The notes beneath the pieces are model-generated. The model saw only the letters and a list, made by a program, of their open reading frames with translations. It was not told the origin of the DNA and searched no databases. Both the position numbers and the translations under genes were made by a program. This document shows positions 8,045 through 16,832 of a DNA stretch of 64,000 nucleotides, piece after piece. The first letter of the stretch is position 1. Each line of letters opens with the position of its first letter. Source of the DNA: Virgibacillus sp. SK37 (GTDB taxonomy: Bacteria; Bacillota; Bacilli; Bacillales; Amphibacillaceae); assembly GCF_000725285.1 (NCBI RefSeq), contig NZ_CP007161.1, positions 434,001-498,000 of the forward strand, written 5' to 3'.

Positions 8045-9082
8045 TTGAAAGCGTTTTTAAATAGGAAAGGTATTTCTTTATCAGCGAATGAATATATCAT
8101 TACTGCCTTGAGTTTCATGGCACTTGGGCTTTTTTCCTCCCTAATTATTGGTCTTATCATTAAAACAGCCGGAGAACAAATTGTGGTGAATTTTTCTCCT
8201 GAATTAGCATCTGTTTTAATTGAAATGGGAAGTTTTGCTATGGACACAAAGATAATGGGAGGAGCAATAGGGGTAGCGATTGCGTATGGATTGAAGGCAC
8301 CTCCATTGGTTTTACTTTCTGCTTTATTTGCAGGAGCATTTGGAGCTGAACTTGGTGGTCCTGCCGGCAGCTATGTGTCAGCCTTATTTGCAACTGAATT
8401 TGGTAAACTCGTTTATAAGGAAACTAAAGTAGATATTATTATTACTCCTCTAGTGACTATTGTTATTGGCTTTATGGTAGGGACATTTATTGGTCCTCCA
8501 ATCAATTCATTTATGCTGGGCTTTGGTGAAATTGTTAATTGGTCAACAGAACAGCAGCCATTTATTATGGGTGTTTTGGTAGCGATTTTAATGGGCCTGG
8601 CTCTTACGGCACCCATTTCCTCTGCAGCTATTGCTATTATGCTCTCCTTAGATGGTCTAGCAGCTGGTGCAGCGGCGGTAGGCTGTTCAGCGCAAATGAT
8701 TGGTTTTGCTATCGCAAGCTATCGTGATAATGGGTTTGGAGGATTTTTGGCGTTGGGAATTGGCACCTCGATGCTGCAGGTTGCCAATATTATAAGAAAA
8801 CCAATTATCCTTCTCCCACCAACAATAGCCGGGGCTGTTTTAGCTCCATTTGCAACGGTGTGGTTAAAGTTAACGAATAATGCATCTGGTGCTGGCATGG
8901 GGACAAGTGGTTTTGTAGGTCAGATCATGACTTTTGAGTCTATGGGATTTTCTGTAGAAGTGATATGGAGTGTAGTAATTCTTCATATAGTCGCGCCAGC
9001 CATTATTGCTTTTCTTCTTGCTGAATTCCTACGTAAAAAAGGATGGATTAAACCTGGAGACATGAAGATTACATATGAATAA
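8045..9082 (+). CDS. PTS EIIC-like multispanning membrane protein (PTS_EIIC_2 family)
   Basis: 345-aa polytopic membrane protein with about nine hydrophobic segments and very Gly/Ala-rich stretches (GGPAGSYVSALFATEFGK, SAAIAIMLSLDGLAAGAA, GAGMGTSGFVGQIMTFESMG). It resembles the family annotated as PTS sugar transporter subunit IIC type 2, which occurs without EIIA/EIIB partners, as here. Transported substrate is unknown. The start is TTG, supported by GGAGG seven bases upstream; no in-frame ATG is nearby. Confidence 0.7.
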   Translation: MKAFLNRKGISLSANEYIITALSFMALGLFSSLIIGLIIKTAGEQIVVNFSPELASVLIEMGSFAMDTKIMGGAIGVAIAYGLKAPPLVLLSALFAGAFGAELGGPAGSYVSALFATEFGKLVYKETKVDIIITPLVTIVIGFMVGTFIGPPINSFMLGFGEIVNWSTEQQPFIMGVLVAILMGLALTAPISSAAIAIMLSLDGLAAGAAAVGCSAQMIGFAIASYRDNGFGGFLALGIGTSMLQVANIIRKPIILLPPTIAGAVLAPFATVWLKLTNNASGAGMGTSGFVGQIMTFESMGFSVEVIWSVVILHIVAPAIIAFLLAEFLRKKGWIKPGDMKITYE

Positions 9083-9097
9083 CAGTAAGCCAATAGG

Positions 9098-9126
9098 TTG
9101 AGTTCCTCTGAGGCTTTTTCTAGAAT
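9098..9126 (+). promoter_or_regulatory. Promoter of the deaminase gene
   Basis: TTGAGT (9098-9103), 17-nt spacer, TAGAAT (9121-9126), 30 nt before the start codon. Confidence 0.6.
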
Positions 9127-9155
9127 AGAACTAAGATACAGTGGGAGGTTAAAGA

Positions 9156-9608
9156 ATGAATAAATTTATGAGACGAGCTGTTGATTTAGCTGCACAAAAT
9201 GTGAAAGACGGGGGCCAGCCGTTTGGTGCCGTTTTGGTTAAGAACGATATACCTGTAGCGGAAGGTGTAAATGAATTACACATGAAATATGATGTCAGTG
9301 GACATGCAGAATTGATAGCAATAAGAAGGGCCCAAGAGGATTTTGAAACGAACGACCTTTCCGAGTTTACAATGTATGCGAGTGGAGAGCCTTGTCCCAT
9401 GTGTTTAACGGCAATGCGATTTGCTGGAATTAAAGATGTGTATTATTGTCAATCGGTAAAGGATGCGGAAAGTGCAGGGTTAGCTAAATCTAAAGAGATA
9501 TATGAAGATTTACAGAAGCCAAAAGAAGAACGAACACTACAAATGATACAAATTCCATTACAAGAAAAACAAATAAACCCTATGGAGTTATATAAAGAGA
9601 AAAGCTAA
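9156..9608 (+). CDS. Cytidine/deoxycytidylate-fold nucleoside deaminase, guanine deaminase-like
   Basis: Zinc hydrolytic deaminase. Zinc and proton-shuttle motifs are HAE at about residues 52-54 and PCPMC at about 80-84. The C-terminal part (DAESAG ... IYEDLQKPKEERT) follows the layout of B. subtilis guanine deaminase GuaD, and 150 aa fits that enzyme. I therefore favour conversion of guanine to xanthine, but a related tRNA or pterin deaminase is possible. GGGAGG precedes the ATG. Confidence 0.75.
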   Translation: MNKFMRRAVDLAAQNVKDGGQPFGAVLVKNDIPVAEGVNELHMKYDVSGHAELIAIRRAQEDFETNDLSEFTMYASGEPCPMCLTAMRFAGIKDVYYCQSVKDAESAGLAKSKEIYEDLQKPKEERTLQMIQIPLQEKQINPMELYKEKS

Positions 9609-9730
9609 TAGAAAAATGCCACGGAATTGTTGAAAATAATTGATGGAAAGTGTGATATGTCACAGCCCTCACTCTATATAAATGATGTATGATAAAAGGG
9701 AAAAGTGAACAGATAGTGAGGGGCTGTAGT

Positions 9731-10183
9731 ATGACATTCTATGAAATTCTTGTTTTTGTTCATATTATATCGGCAATTTTGGGGATGGGCCCTGGGTTTG
9801 TAATGATTTATGTCGTTACAAAAGCATCAACAATGACTGAGTTAAGACATGCCTACCTTATCCGACATCGTTTACATATTTTTGTGATGGTTGGGGGGAC
9901 GCTTTTACTAGTTACTGGAATATGGATGGGGTTACTACATACCTATTTATTTTCCCAAGGATGGTATGTAGTGAGTCTGCTCTTATTTATTATCGCCTTA
10001 GGATTTGGCCCAGGGATACTTTCGCCCAGATCCAAGCCAATTAAAGCATTGTTAAAAGAAACAGAGGGAGAAGAAATTCCTGATAGTTACTTCGCGCTTT
10101 CGAAAAAATTATTTTTCTATGAACGTATGGAAAATACAATCTTTTTAATCATTATCGTCCTTATGATTTTAAAACCGTTCTGA
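9731..10183 (+). CDS. DUF2269-type integral membrane protein
   Basis: 150-aa protein with four hydrophobic segments (about residues 3-25, 45-67, 75-95 and 130-148) and a conserved HIISAILGMGPGF first helix with a histidine, plus RHRLHIF in the second. This matches the DUF2269 family of unknown function. The frame can be extended 14 codons upstream, but GAGGGG before the ATG at 9731 favours this start. No functional partner is nearby. Confidence 0.65.
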   Translation: MTFYEILVFVHIISAILGMGPGFVMIYVVTKASTMTELRHAYLIRHRLHIFVMVGGTLLLVTGIWMGLLHTYLFSQGWYVVSLLLFIIALGFGPGILSPRSKPIKALLKETEGEEIPDSYFALSKKLFFYERMENTIFLIIIVLMILKPF

Positions 10184-10186
10184 GCT

Positions 10187-10219
10187 ACAGTATATGAAGA
10201 AATTCATATACTGTTTTTT
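10187..10219 (+). terminator. Intrinsic terminator
   Basis: Arms ACAGTATATGAA and TTCATATACTGT around a GA-rich tip, then TTTTT; it follows the DUF2269 gene. Confidence 0.85.
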
Positions 10220-10326
10220 ATATAATACAAAATACTGCAATGTATGTTGGTGTCTTCAGTAAACTCCTCCGTAGCATGATAGCTGATATGAAATGTTTAT
10301 TTTCCTATAGAAAAGGCTATAACAGA

Positions 10327-10355
10327 TTGCAAGAATCCTTTATTCATGTTATAGT
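10327..10355 (+). promoter_or_regulatory. Promoter of the HD-domain gene
   Basis: TTGCAA (10327-10332), 17-nt spacer, TATAGT (10350-10355), about 35 nt before the start codon. Confidence 0.6.
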
Positions 10356-10390
10356 CTATAAAATTTATTTAAAGAAAGGAGTGCGTAGCA

Positions 10391-10927
10391 ATGAGAAATG
10401 TATCATTGGAACAAATCTTCACCCATCCGATTACCCAAAAGTATTTAAAAAGATCAGGTATTGCACATGCAATTGCCGTGGCTGAATATGCATTTATCTA
10501 TGCAGAAAAACTGGGAGTCGACCCTGACCTTGCAACAAAAGCGGCATTACTTCATGATGTCGGACATTATACTTGGTATCGCAATGGAGAATGGGACTAT
10601 GAGCTATATAAAGAAAATGATATACACGCAATTAAGGGAGCTAGTCGTGCGCATAAATTGCTAATCCGCGTTGGGGAGGATCGGCATGCTGCCAAAGAGA
10701 TTGCTGTAGCTATTTTATTGCATACGGATTCTTATTTGCCGGGAGGAGAACTCAAATTGAACCCTTTGCAAAAAGTCGTGCATATGGCAGATGAAGCAGA
10801 TGAAGAGGCGGGAGGAAAGCACCACTACAAGGAAATAGAGGAACATGTAGCTCTGGAACGGATTCGTGTGCTAGATCAATTAGTAGAAAAAGGTGAAAAA
10901 TCTCCTACATCTGAACGCATTGGCTAA
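10391..10927 (+). CDS. HD-domain phosphohydrolase
   Basis: 178-aa cytoplasmic protein with the metal motif LLHDVGHY (HD at about residues 55-56), an upstream His in GIAHAIAVAEYA, and further His/Asp ligands in LLHTDSYLPGG and HMADEADE. These are the H...HD...D features of HD hydrolases acting on nucleotides or phosphoesters. The substrate is not identifiable. AAAGGAG precedes the ATG by about ten bases. Monocistronic and convergent with the carboxypeptidase gene. Confidence 0.75.
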   Translation: MRNVSLEQIFTHPITQKYLKRSGIAHAIAVAEYAFIYAEKLGVDPDLATKAALLHDVGHYTWYRNGEWDYELYKENDIHAIKGASRAHKLLIRVGEDRHAAKEIAVAILLHTDSYLPGGELKLNPLQKVVHMADEADEEAGGKHHYKEIEEHVALERIRVLDQLVEKGEKSPTSERIG

Positions 10928-10944
10928 CTTTCTCTTTTAATATG

Positions 10945-10970
10945 AAAAAAACTGCTCTATATATGAGCAG
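10945..10970 (-). terminator. Terminator of the carboxypeptidase gene
   Basis: On the minus strand CTGCTC-ATATATA-GAGCAG followed by seven T residues. Confidence 0.8.
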
Positions 10971-10977
10971 ATCTCTC

Positions 10978-12024
10978 CTATTTTTCCTTTAGGTATTCTT
11001 CTAAAGTAATTCCATTTGTCATTATTTCTTTTGCGGCCTTTTTGCCTACAAAGCGCAAATGCCAAGGCTCATACTGGTATTTTGTAATGTCTTCTTTACC
11101 TTTCGGATACCGAATGATAAAACCATAATCAGCCGCATGTTTTTCTATCCATTCCCCTTCATCCGTTTTACCGAATTCCGTCGTAAGCCTATAATTAATA
11201 TCAGGGCTTGTTACGTCCATTGTTAAGCCGGTTTGATGCTCACTTTCGCCTGGACGGGCACTGAATTTATTGGCAGCTTCTTCCCCGTGTTCATTGACAT
11301 TTGAAGCAAAAATAGCATCCTGACGTTCATAGGAACGATAGCCTGATTGTGCAAATAAATCTAATTCTGCCTTATCTGCTGCAGCAAACATTTTTTCTAA
11401 TGCAGTAGCGGCAATCTGCCTCATTTGTTTTTTAGGTAAATCTTCTGTAAACGGAAAGCGAACGTTAGGGGTTACCAAATCCTTAGGAATATAATCAGCT
11501 GGTAATGCATGTTGCTTATTTACCAGTGCCAATTGATCATAAGGGTTTTGCAAAACAGTTGCACCGCCATTTGCTTTTTGTACATCCTTATTCATTGCCA
11601 GAATTTTATTTGGTTTGAAATTTCCTTTATCCGTGGTAAGTAGCCTCTGAAGGGTCTCGATCGTTTTTTTATCATATACTCCAGTGCCTTCTAAGTTTTT
11701 AAATTGCAGCTGAAGGTCCGTCACAGCTAATGTAGTTTCCGCGTTATATACACCATCAACCTCTACCTCATAACCAAGTGAACGAAGAGCAAGCTGCAAG
11801 GTGCGTACGGGCTTTCCTTCATCCTTCTTCTGTAACTCCTCAGTAGGTGCTTTTACTTCCTTTTCTTTCTCTACCGAATCTGTGTTGTTACCTGTATTTG
11901 CAGGAGAAGATTCTTCTGATGTATTGTCTTGCTGGGTTTCTTTTGATGTTTGTATGCTACAACCTGTAAATAACAGTAACAGAACCATCAAAATGGTAAT
12001 CCCTCTGCCTTTTCTTTTAAGCAT
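10978..12024 (-). CDS. Lipoprotein D-alanyl-D-alanine carboxypeptidase, VanY/LdcB type with peptidoglycan-binding domain
   Basis: 348 aa. A signal peptide ends in the lipobox LFTGC (Cys about residue 22). A Thr/Glu/Ser-rich linker follows to about 65, then a PGRP-type peptidoglycan-binding domain (about 70-140, RTLQLALRSLGYEV ... YDKKTIETLQRLL), then an M15B peptidase domain. Its zinc site is SEHQTGLTMDV (His, Asp) and EPWHLRFVG (His with catalytic Glu). It trims stem peptides in the wall from the outer face of the membrane. Whether it removes terminal D-Ala from penta- or tetrapeptides cannot be read from sequence. Confidence 0.88.
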   Translation of the reverse strand: MLKRKGRGITILMVLLLLFTGCSIQTSKETQQDNTSEESSPANTGNNTDSVEKEKEVKAPTEELQKKDEGKPVRTLQLALRSLGYEVEVDGVYNAETTLAVTDLQLQFKNLEGTGVYDKKTIETLQRLLTTDKGNFKPNKILAMNKDVQKANGGATVLQNPYDQLALVNKQHALPADYIPKDLVTPNVRFPFTEDLPKKQMRQIAATALEKMFAAADKAELDLFAQSGYRSYERQDAIFASNVNEHGEEAANKFSARPGESEHQTGLTMDVTSPDINYRLTTEFGKTDEGEWIEKHAADYGFIIRYPKGKEDITKYQYEPWHLRFVGKKAAKEIMTNGITLEEYLKEK

Positions 12025-12196
12025 GTTGTTTACTCTCCTTGCATAATAAGATTCTTTCTACTTAATTGCCATCCTTTATTTTCTCATAAGTTAGAGAAGA
12101 ACGGCAACAAATAAATGAATGAAACGGGAAAAGCATTAGCTGCACAATAGGTGAAAGCTCTTCATATCTATAATAAGAAGGATGGGGGGGAGCATT

Positions 12197-13390
12197 ATGT
12201 CTGGAGAAGTCACTTCGATAAAAAGGAAGGAGTCTTTGGTTACATCAATCCTTTTTTGGTGTGCATTAATTGTGGTGTCCAGTGTCTATACGACCACTCC
12301 GTTAATTGATGTGTTTTCAGACTACTTTTCAACAACCCGTGCACATGCAGCCTGGACCAGCAGTTCATTTTCATTGTTTTATGCTATAGGATTTTTATTT
12401 TTTGGGCCCTTATCTGACAGGTTTGGCCGAAGAAATATAATACTAACCGGGTTGCTTACACTTGGGATTCTTACACCACTGATTGGGATGGTAGACCAAT
12501 TAGAATGGGTAGTTATACTCCGAGGGATGCAAGGATTCTTTGCTGCCACCTTTGCACCAACCGCTTTAGCATATGCTTTTGAAATGTTTCCAAAACAAAA
12601 ATTAGTGACTGTTATTGGCTTTTTGAGTTTTGGTTATGTAACAGCTGGGATCTTTGGCCAGGTGCTTGCCGGCGGGATAAGTAACTACTTGGATTGGCAA
12701 TCTGTATTTGTGGTTTTTGGGTTATTTTATCTCATTACATTTGTTGTTGTACTACTATTTTTACCCCGTGATTATAAGCGATTAAAATACAGTGGTTTAA
12801 AAAGATATCTATATCAAATTACTACACTTTTTAAATATAAAAATCTTGTGCTCTGCTATCTTATTACAATTACACTGTTACTTACATTTGTAGGAATGTA
12901 TACAGTCTTGGGGAATTATTTAGGGAACGAGCCATTCCAGTTAACAGAAACAGAGATCCTATATATTAGAGCATTTGGTTTCATTGGAATGTTGCTTTCT
13001 CCATTAGCAGGGCGGCTTGTAAATACATTTGGACTAATAGCTATGTTAAAGTTTGGTTTATCATTATCATCAATCTGTTTAGTATTAATGGGGCTATCTT
13101 CCAGCCTTCTTCTTATTATTATAACAAGCATATTGTTTGTTGGTGGAATCTCTTTACTCTTTCCGGTCATTATGCTTCTAATAGGAGAGTTTGGAGGAAA
13201 GCAAAGGGCGTTGGCTTCCTCTTTGTATGCTTTTATCCTTTTTATCGGAGCGACTGCCGGCCCACTTATTGCTGTTATGTTAATGAACATAGGTAATTAT
13301 ATGATTACTTTTACTGTGCTTTCTTTTCTTCTGGCTATTGGCATACCCGCTTCGTTTTTTATTAAATATGAAAATGCCTCCTATTCCTAG
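12197..13390 (+). CDS. MFS transporter, YnfM/Bcr-like exporter
   Basis: 397-aa protein with 12 predicted membrane helices and the MFS motif GPLSDRFGRRN (about residues 72-82) between helices 2 and 3. The N-terminal cytoplasmic tail is short and basic. It resembles drug/metabolite proton antiporters of the YnfM subgroup; substrate unknown. An ATG at 12182 lies inside the G-rich stretch that more likely acts as ribosome-binding site for the ATG at 12197. Confidence 0.8.
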   Translation: MSGEVTSIKRKESLVTSILFWCALIVVSSVYTTTPLIDVFSDYFSTTRAHAAWTSSSFSLFYAIGFLFFGPLSDRFGRRNIILTGLLTLGILTPLIGMVDQLEWVVILRGMQGFFAATFAPTALAYAFEMFPKQKLVTVIGFLSFGYVTAGIFGQVLAGGISNYLDWQSVFVVFGLFYLITFVVVLLFLPRDYKRLKYSGLKRYLYQITTLFKYKNLVLCYLITITLLLTFVGMYTVLGNYLGNEPFQLTETEILYIRAFGFIGMLLSPLAGRLVNTFGLIAMLKFGLSLSSICLVLMGLSSSLLLIIITSILFVGGISLLFPVIMLLIGEFGGKQRALASSLYAFILFIGATAGPLIAVMLMNIGNYMITFTVLSFLLAIGIPASFFIKYENASYS

Positions 13391-13420
13391 TTGCCTTTTA
13401 TTGTAGAATAATCTTATAAT
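13391..13420 (+). promoter_or_regulatory. Promoter of the OppA-type lipoprotein gene
   Basis: TTGCCT (13391-13396), 18-nt spacer, TATAAT (13415-13420), directly after the MFS stop codon. Confidence 0.6.
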
Positions 13421-13454
13421 AGGACTTGTTGATTAAAACATAGGGGGTAGAGAA

Positions 13455-15116
13455 ATGCAGTGGAATAAGGGGTTTTTACTATTTGTCCTTGGTCTCATTT
13501 TATTGATGACAGCGTGTGGTGATACAGAGGATAAACTAGAAAAAGAAAGCAGTTCCTCTAACAAGGATGAGAAAGTTGTTAAAATAAGTGCTCCAGGTGA
13601 AATACCAGGAATTGATCCGGTAATGGCCGATAATGATTTCAGTTTTAATGTTATTAATCAAATAAATGAAGGCTTGTACCGATTAGATAAGGAAGGGAAA
13701 CCGCAGTTGGCTATCGCTGCTAAGGAGCCGGAAGTAAGTAAAGATAAAAAAGTTTACACATTTAAACTACGCGAGGACGCACTATGGTCAGATGGGTCGC
13801 CAGTAACCGCCCATGACTTTGAATACGCATGGAAAAAGGTGGTTGATCCAAAAACCGGAGCAGCATATGGCCCGCAGTTGGAAGAGATCGTGTTAAATGC
13901 AACAGAGATATTAAAAGGCGAAAAACCAGTTGATGACCTTGGCATTGAAGCCCTGGATGATCATACATTGAAAGTAACCTTGGAAAACGGGGTGCCATTT
14001 TTTAAAGAATTACTCACGACGGCAACCTTTTTCCCTCAACCTCAAGAGTATATTGAGGAGCAAGGAGAAAAGTATGCGACAGACAGTGACCATGCACTCT
14101 ATAACGGACCTTTTGTATTAGATGAATGGACAGGCACTGGCATGTCCTGGACATATAAAAAGAACGAAAAGTATTGGGATAAAGAAGCTGTTAATGTGGA
14201 TCGTATTGAAGTAAATGTAGTTAAGGATGCAGAAACGGCTATCAATCTTTATCAAAAAGGACAGCTTGATCGTGTTAACTTAACTAGTGATAATGTGGAG
14301 CATTTTCAAGGAGAAGATGAATTCCATACATTTCTAACTGGCTCAACAAGTTATATTAAAATGAATCAGGGGAAGGATGGCGAAACAACTGATTTAGCTA
14401 ACCTTCATATTCGTAAGGCAATGAACATGGCAATTGATAAAGAGGTCATTGTTGAGGAGCTATTAGGTAATGGATCCGTTGTAGCTCATGGGAATGTGCC
14501 AAAAGGCTTGGCTGAAGATCCTGTAACAGGTGAAGACTTTAGAGAGCAAAATGGCGATCTCGTTGGATACAATGTAGAGAAGGCGAAGGAACATTGGAAA
14601 AAGGGATTGGAAGAGCTGGGGAAAGATAAATTAGAATTTACGTTAACTAGCTCTGATTCCGACTTTGCTAAAAACTTATCTGAAAACCTGAAGTATCAGC
14701 TGGAAAACGCACTCCCGGAATTAACAATCAATCTGCGTCCACTAACACCTAAGGCAAGTATTGCTGCAAACGTAGGTCAGGATTATGAAATGATTATTAC
14801 AGGTTGGAGTGGGGACTATCAGGATCCGCTTACGTATTTAAATCTATTTATTACAAATAGTCCTGGTAACCATACAGGATATTCAGATGAAACCTATGAT
14901 AAATTGGTGCTTGGTTCCAAATCAGAATTAGCAACAAAGCCGAAGGAACGCTGGGATGCACTTTTGAAAGCAGAACAACTGTTAATTGAAGAAAGTGCTG
15001 TGTTAATACCGTTATATCAAAATGGAACTGCATATTTGCAAAACGATAAAGTGAAGGATTTTATCACTTACCAAGTTAGTGCTGATAATTATAAATGGAT
15101 GGATATTGAAGAATAG
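13455..15116 (+). CDS. Oligopeptide ABC transporter substrate-binding lipoprotein (OppA family)
   Basis: 553 aa, family 5 extracellular solute-binding protein. The lipobox LMTAC puts the mature N-terminus at about Cys 22, followed by a Ser/Lys/Glu-rich linker. The family signature lies around YRLDKEGKPQLAIA and LREDALWSDGSPVTAHDFEYAWKKV (about residues 75-130). No permease or ATPase genes adjoin it, so it probably serves an Opp complex encoded elsewhere. Peptide uptake is inferred from family. Confidence 0.9.
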   Translation: MQWNKGFLLFVLGLILLMTACGDTEDKLEKESSSSNKDEKVVKISAPGEIPGIDPVMADNDFSFNVINQINEGLYRLDKEGKPQLAIAAKEPEVSKDKKVYTFKLREDALWSDGSPVTAHDFEYAWKKVVDPKTGAAYGPQLEEIVLNATEILKGEKPVDDLGIEALDDHTLKVTLENGVPFFKELLTTATFFPQPQEYIEEQGEKYATDSDHALYNGPFVLDEWTGTGMSWTYKKNEKYWDKEAVNVDRIEVNVVKDAETAINLYQKGQLDRVNLTSDNVEHFQGEDEFHTFLTGSTSYIKMNQGKDGETTDLANLHIRKAMNMAIDKEVIVEELLGNGSVVAHGNVPKGLAEDPVTGEDFREQNGDLVGYNVEKAKEHWKKGLEELGKDKLEFTLTSSDSDFAKNLSENLKYQLENALPELTINLRPLTPKASIAANVGQDYEMIITGWSGDYQDPLTYLNLFITNSPGNHTGYSDETYDKLVLGSKSELATKPKERWDALLKAEQLLIEESAVLIPLYQNGTAYLQNDKVKDFITYQVSADNYKWMDIEE

Positions 15117-15125
15117 TACGATGGG

Positions 15126-15163
15126 ATCACCTCTTTCAAAAAAAGAAAGAGGTGATTTTTTTT
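15126..15163 (+). terminator. Intrinsic terminator after oppA-type gene
   Basis: Perfect 12-bp arms ATCACCTCTTTC and GAAAGAGGTGAT followed by eight T residues. Confidence 0.92.
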
Positions 15164-15312
15164 GTTGCATGAGCCGAGTTTATGGTTTTCAAGTTTCCGT
15201 TGTTTTTTGATCAAGTTCCCATTTAAAGGTGGTAGATATTTATCTGAGAAAATAGAAAGGTATTACACATAATTTCAATGTCCATTCATAGAATAGTATA
15301 GGAGGGACAGGC

Positions 15313-15804
15313 ATGGGATTATTTAAAGAGTTTCGTCAGTTTACAATGAGAGGAAGCGCAATAGATATGGGGGTCGGAATGGTGTTGGGAGCAGCGTTTA
15401 GTGGATTTATCGATTCGCTTGTTACTGATATCCTGCTACCACCTATTGGATTGCTATATTCAAAGATGAACTTTGAGAATTTGTATGTCAGTCTGGATGG
15501 AAGCAGCTATCCATCCTTGTTAGCAGCAAAGGAAGCTGGTGCTGTTACGATTAACTATGGATTATTTATTACAGCTGTTGTACGATTTATTATTATTTTA
15601 TTTGCTGTGTTTGTTGTCATCAGACAAATTAATCGTTGGAAAAAACCACATCAGCATCCGATAGACTCTATGATGAAGAAAGAATGTCCGTACTGTTGTA
15701 TGCCAATCCCTACAAAGGCTTCTATTTGCCCAAATTGCTCTTCTACATTAGAAAAGGAGCCGGAAAGGCGGAAAAGTAAACCGCCACGGTGGAGAGTGAA
15801 ATAG
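15313..15804 (+). CDS. mscL: Large-conductance mechanosensitive channel MscL with C-terminal zinc ribbon
   Basis: Turgor-release channel of the inner membrane. The MscL core is clear: FKEFRQFTMRGSAIDMGVGM helix 1, DSLVTDILLPPIG, and the second helix INYGLFITAVVRFIIILFAVFVVIRQINRW (about residues 78-107). At 163 aa it is about 30 residues longer than usual. The extra tail holds CPYCCMPIPTKASICPNC (about 122-139), a CxxC...CxxC zinc ribbon, then a basic end. GGAGGGACAG precedes the ATG. Confidence 0.93.
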   Translation: MGLFKEFRQFTMRGSAIDMGVGMVLGAAFSGFIDSLVTDILLPPIGLLYSKMNFENLYVSLDGSSYPSLLAAKEAGAVTINYGLFITAVVRFIIILFAVFVVIRQINRWKKPHQHPIDSMMKKECPYCCMPIPTKASICPNCSSTLEKEPERRKSKPPRWRVK

Positions 15805-15820
15805 TTGATAGTCTGGTAAG

Positions 15821-15850
15821 TTGGCAGTTTCCTTCTTGTTCCATTATAAT
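15821..15850 (+). promoter_or_regulatory. Promoter of the NERD-domain gene
   Basis: TTGGCA (15821-15826), 18-nt spacer, TATAAT (15845-15850), with a good ribosome-binding site and ATG at 15879 downstream. Confidence 0.65.
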
Positions 15851-15878
15851 AGATGGAAATAAAGAAAGGATGTGGAAA

Positions 15879-16784
15879 ATGGTATATAAGATCAGGTCTG
15901 TGCCTGCTGAGTTATGTATATGGAACTCCTTGCTTAAAAGAATGAAGCTCCATCCGAATGATAAACAATATTATTCAAATTTAACAAGAGGGTATGAGGG
16001 GGAAGTGCAATTTGATGCCTTAACTGAAAAATTGAATTGTGATTGTTATTTACTTCAAGACCTCTTACTTCAAACTAATAATACCACTTTTCAAATAGAT
16101 TCTTTACTCATAACGGGTAATCAACTATATATCTTTGAAGTAAAGAATTATGAAGGTGACTATCATTATGAACAAGACAAATTCTTTAAGAAGCCTCAGT
16201 ATGAAATTAATAACCCACTTCACCAGATAGGGAGGAGTGAATCGTTACTCCGACAGCTACTCTTCAAACATGGAATCAGCCTTCAAATTAAAGCCTTCGT
16301 TGTTTTTATTAACCCCGAGTTCACCTTGTATCAAGTACCTCAAGATAACAGAATTATTCTCCCCACTCAACTTAACCGTCTCATTAAACAATTAAATGCA
16401 TCCTCCTCCAAACTAACCAAGCAGCATAAGAACCTTGCTAATAAGTTAGTTTCCCTTCACTTAGAAGAATCTCCTTTTTCACAGTTGCCATCCTACACTT
16501 ATGAAACGTTGAGAAAAGGAATGATCTGCTGTAAGTGTAGTTCATTTACACTACATGTAGAAGTTAAAGAGGTCGTCTGTATCACCTGCCAACAGCGTGA
16601 AGCAATTATTACATCTGTTCTGCGTAGTGTTGAAGAGTTTCGTCTTCTGTTTCCAGAACGCAAAATAACAACACGTCTTATTCACGAGTGGTGTGGTGTA
16701 ATAGAATCTAAAAAAAGAATCAGTAGGATACTGGATAAGCATTTCGTGAAAGTAGGAGTGAAGCGTTGGGTTTATTATAAATAA
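15879..16784 (+). CDS. NERD-domain nuclease-like protein with C-terminal zinc ribbon
   Basis: 301 aa. The nuclease-related domain (about residues 35-150) shows GYEGEVQFDAL, then FQIDSLLI and LYIFEVKNYEGDY, the D...ExK pattern shared by NERD and restriction-endonuclease-like folds. A Cys pair CCKC and a second CITC (about 208-232) form a probable zinc ribbon, followed by a small basic C-terminal region. Function in the cell is unknown; DNA processing is inference. The open frame extends 30 codons upstream, but GAAAGG and the promoter favour ATG 15879. Confidence 0.75.
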   Translation: MVYKIRSVPAELCIWNSLLKRMKLHPNDKQYYSNLTRGYEGEVQFDALTEKLNCDCYLLQDLLLQTNNTTFQIDSLLITGNQLYIFEVKNYEGDYHYEQDKFFKKPQYEINNPLHQIGRSESLLRQLLFKHGISLQIKAFVVFINPEFTLYQVPQDNRIILPTQLNRLIKQLNASSSKLTKQHKNLANKLVSLHLEESPFSQLPSYTYETLRKGMICCKCSSFTLHVEVKEVVCITCQQREAIITSVLRSVEEFRLLFPERKITTRLIHEWCGVIESKKRISRILDKHFVKVGVKRWVYYK

Positions 16785-16832
16785 AATAAACATATGTGCT
16801 AAAGGATGGCCTTATATTTCTTACAGAGAAGT

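Noticed and set aside
10240-10485. 81-codon frame upstream of and overlapping the HD-domain gene
   Set aside because: Different frame from the motif-bearing HD protein, no ribosome-binding site, and its beginning lies before the promoter.
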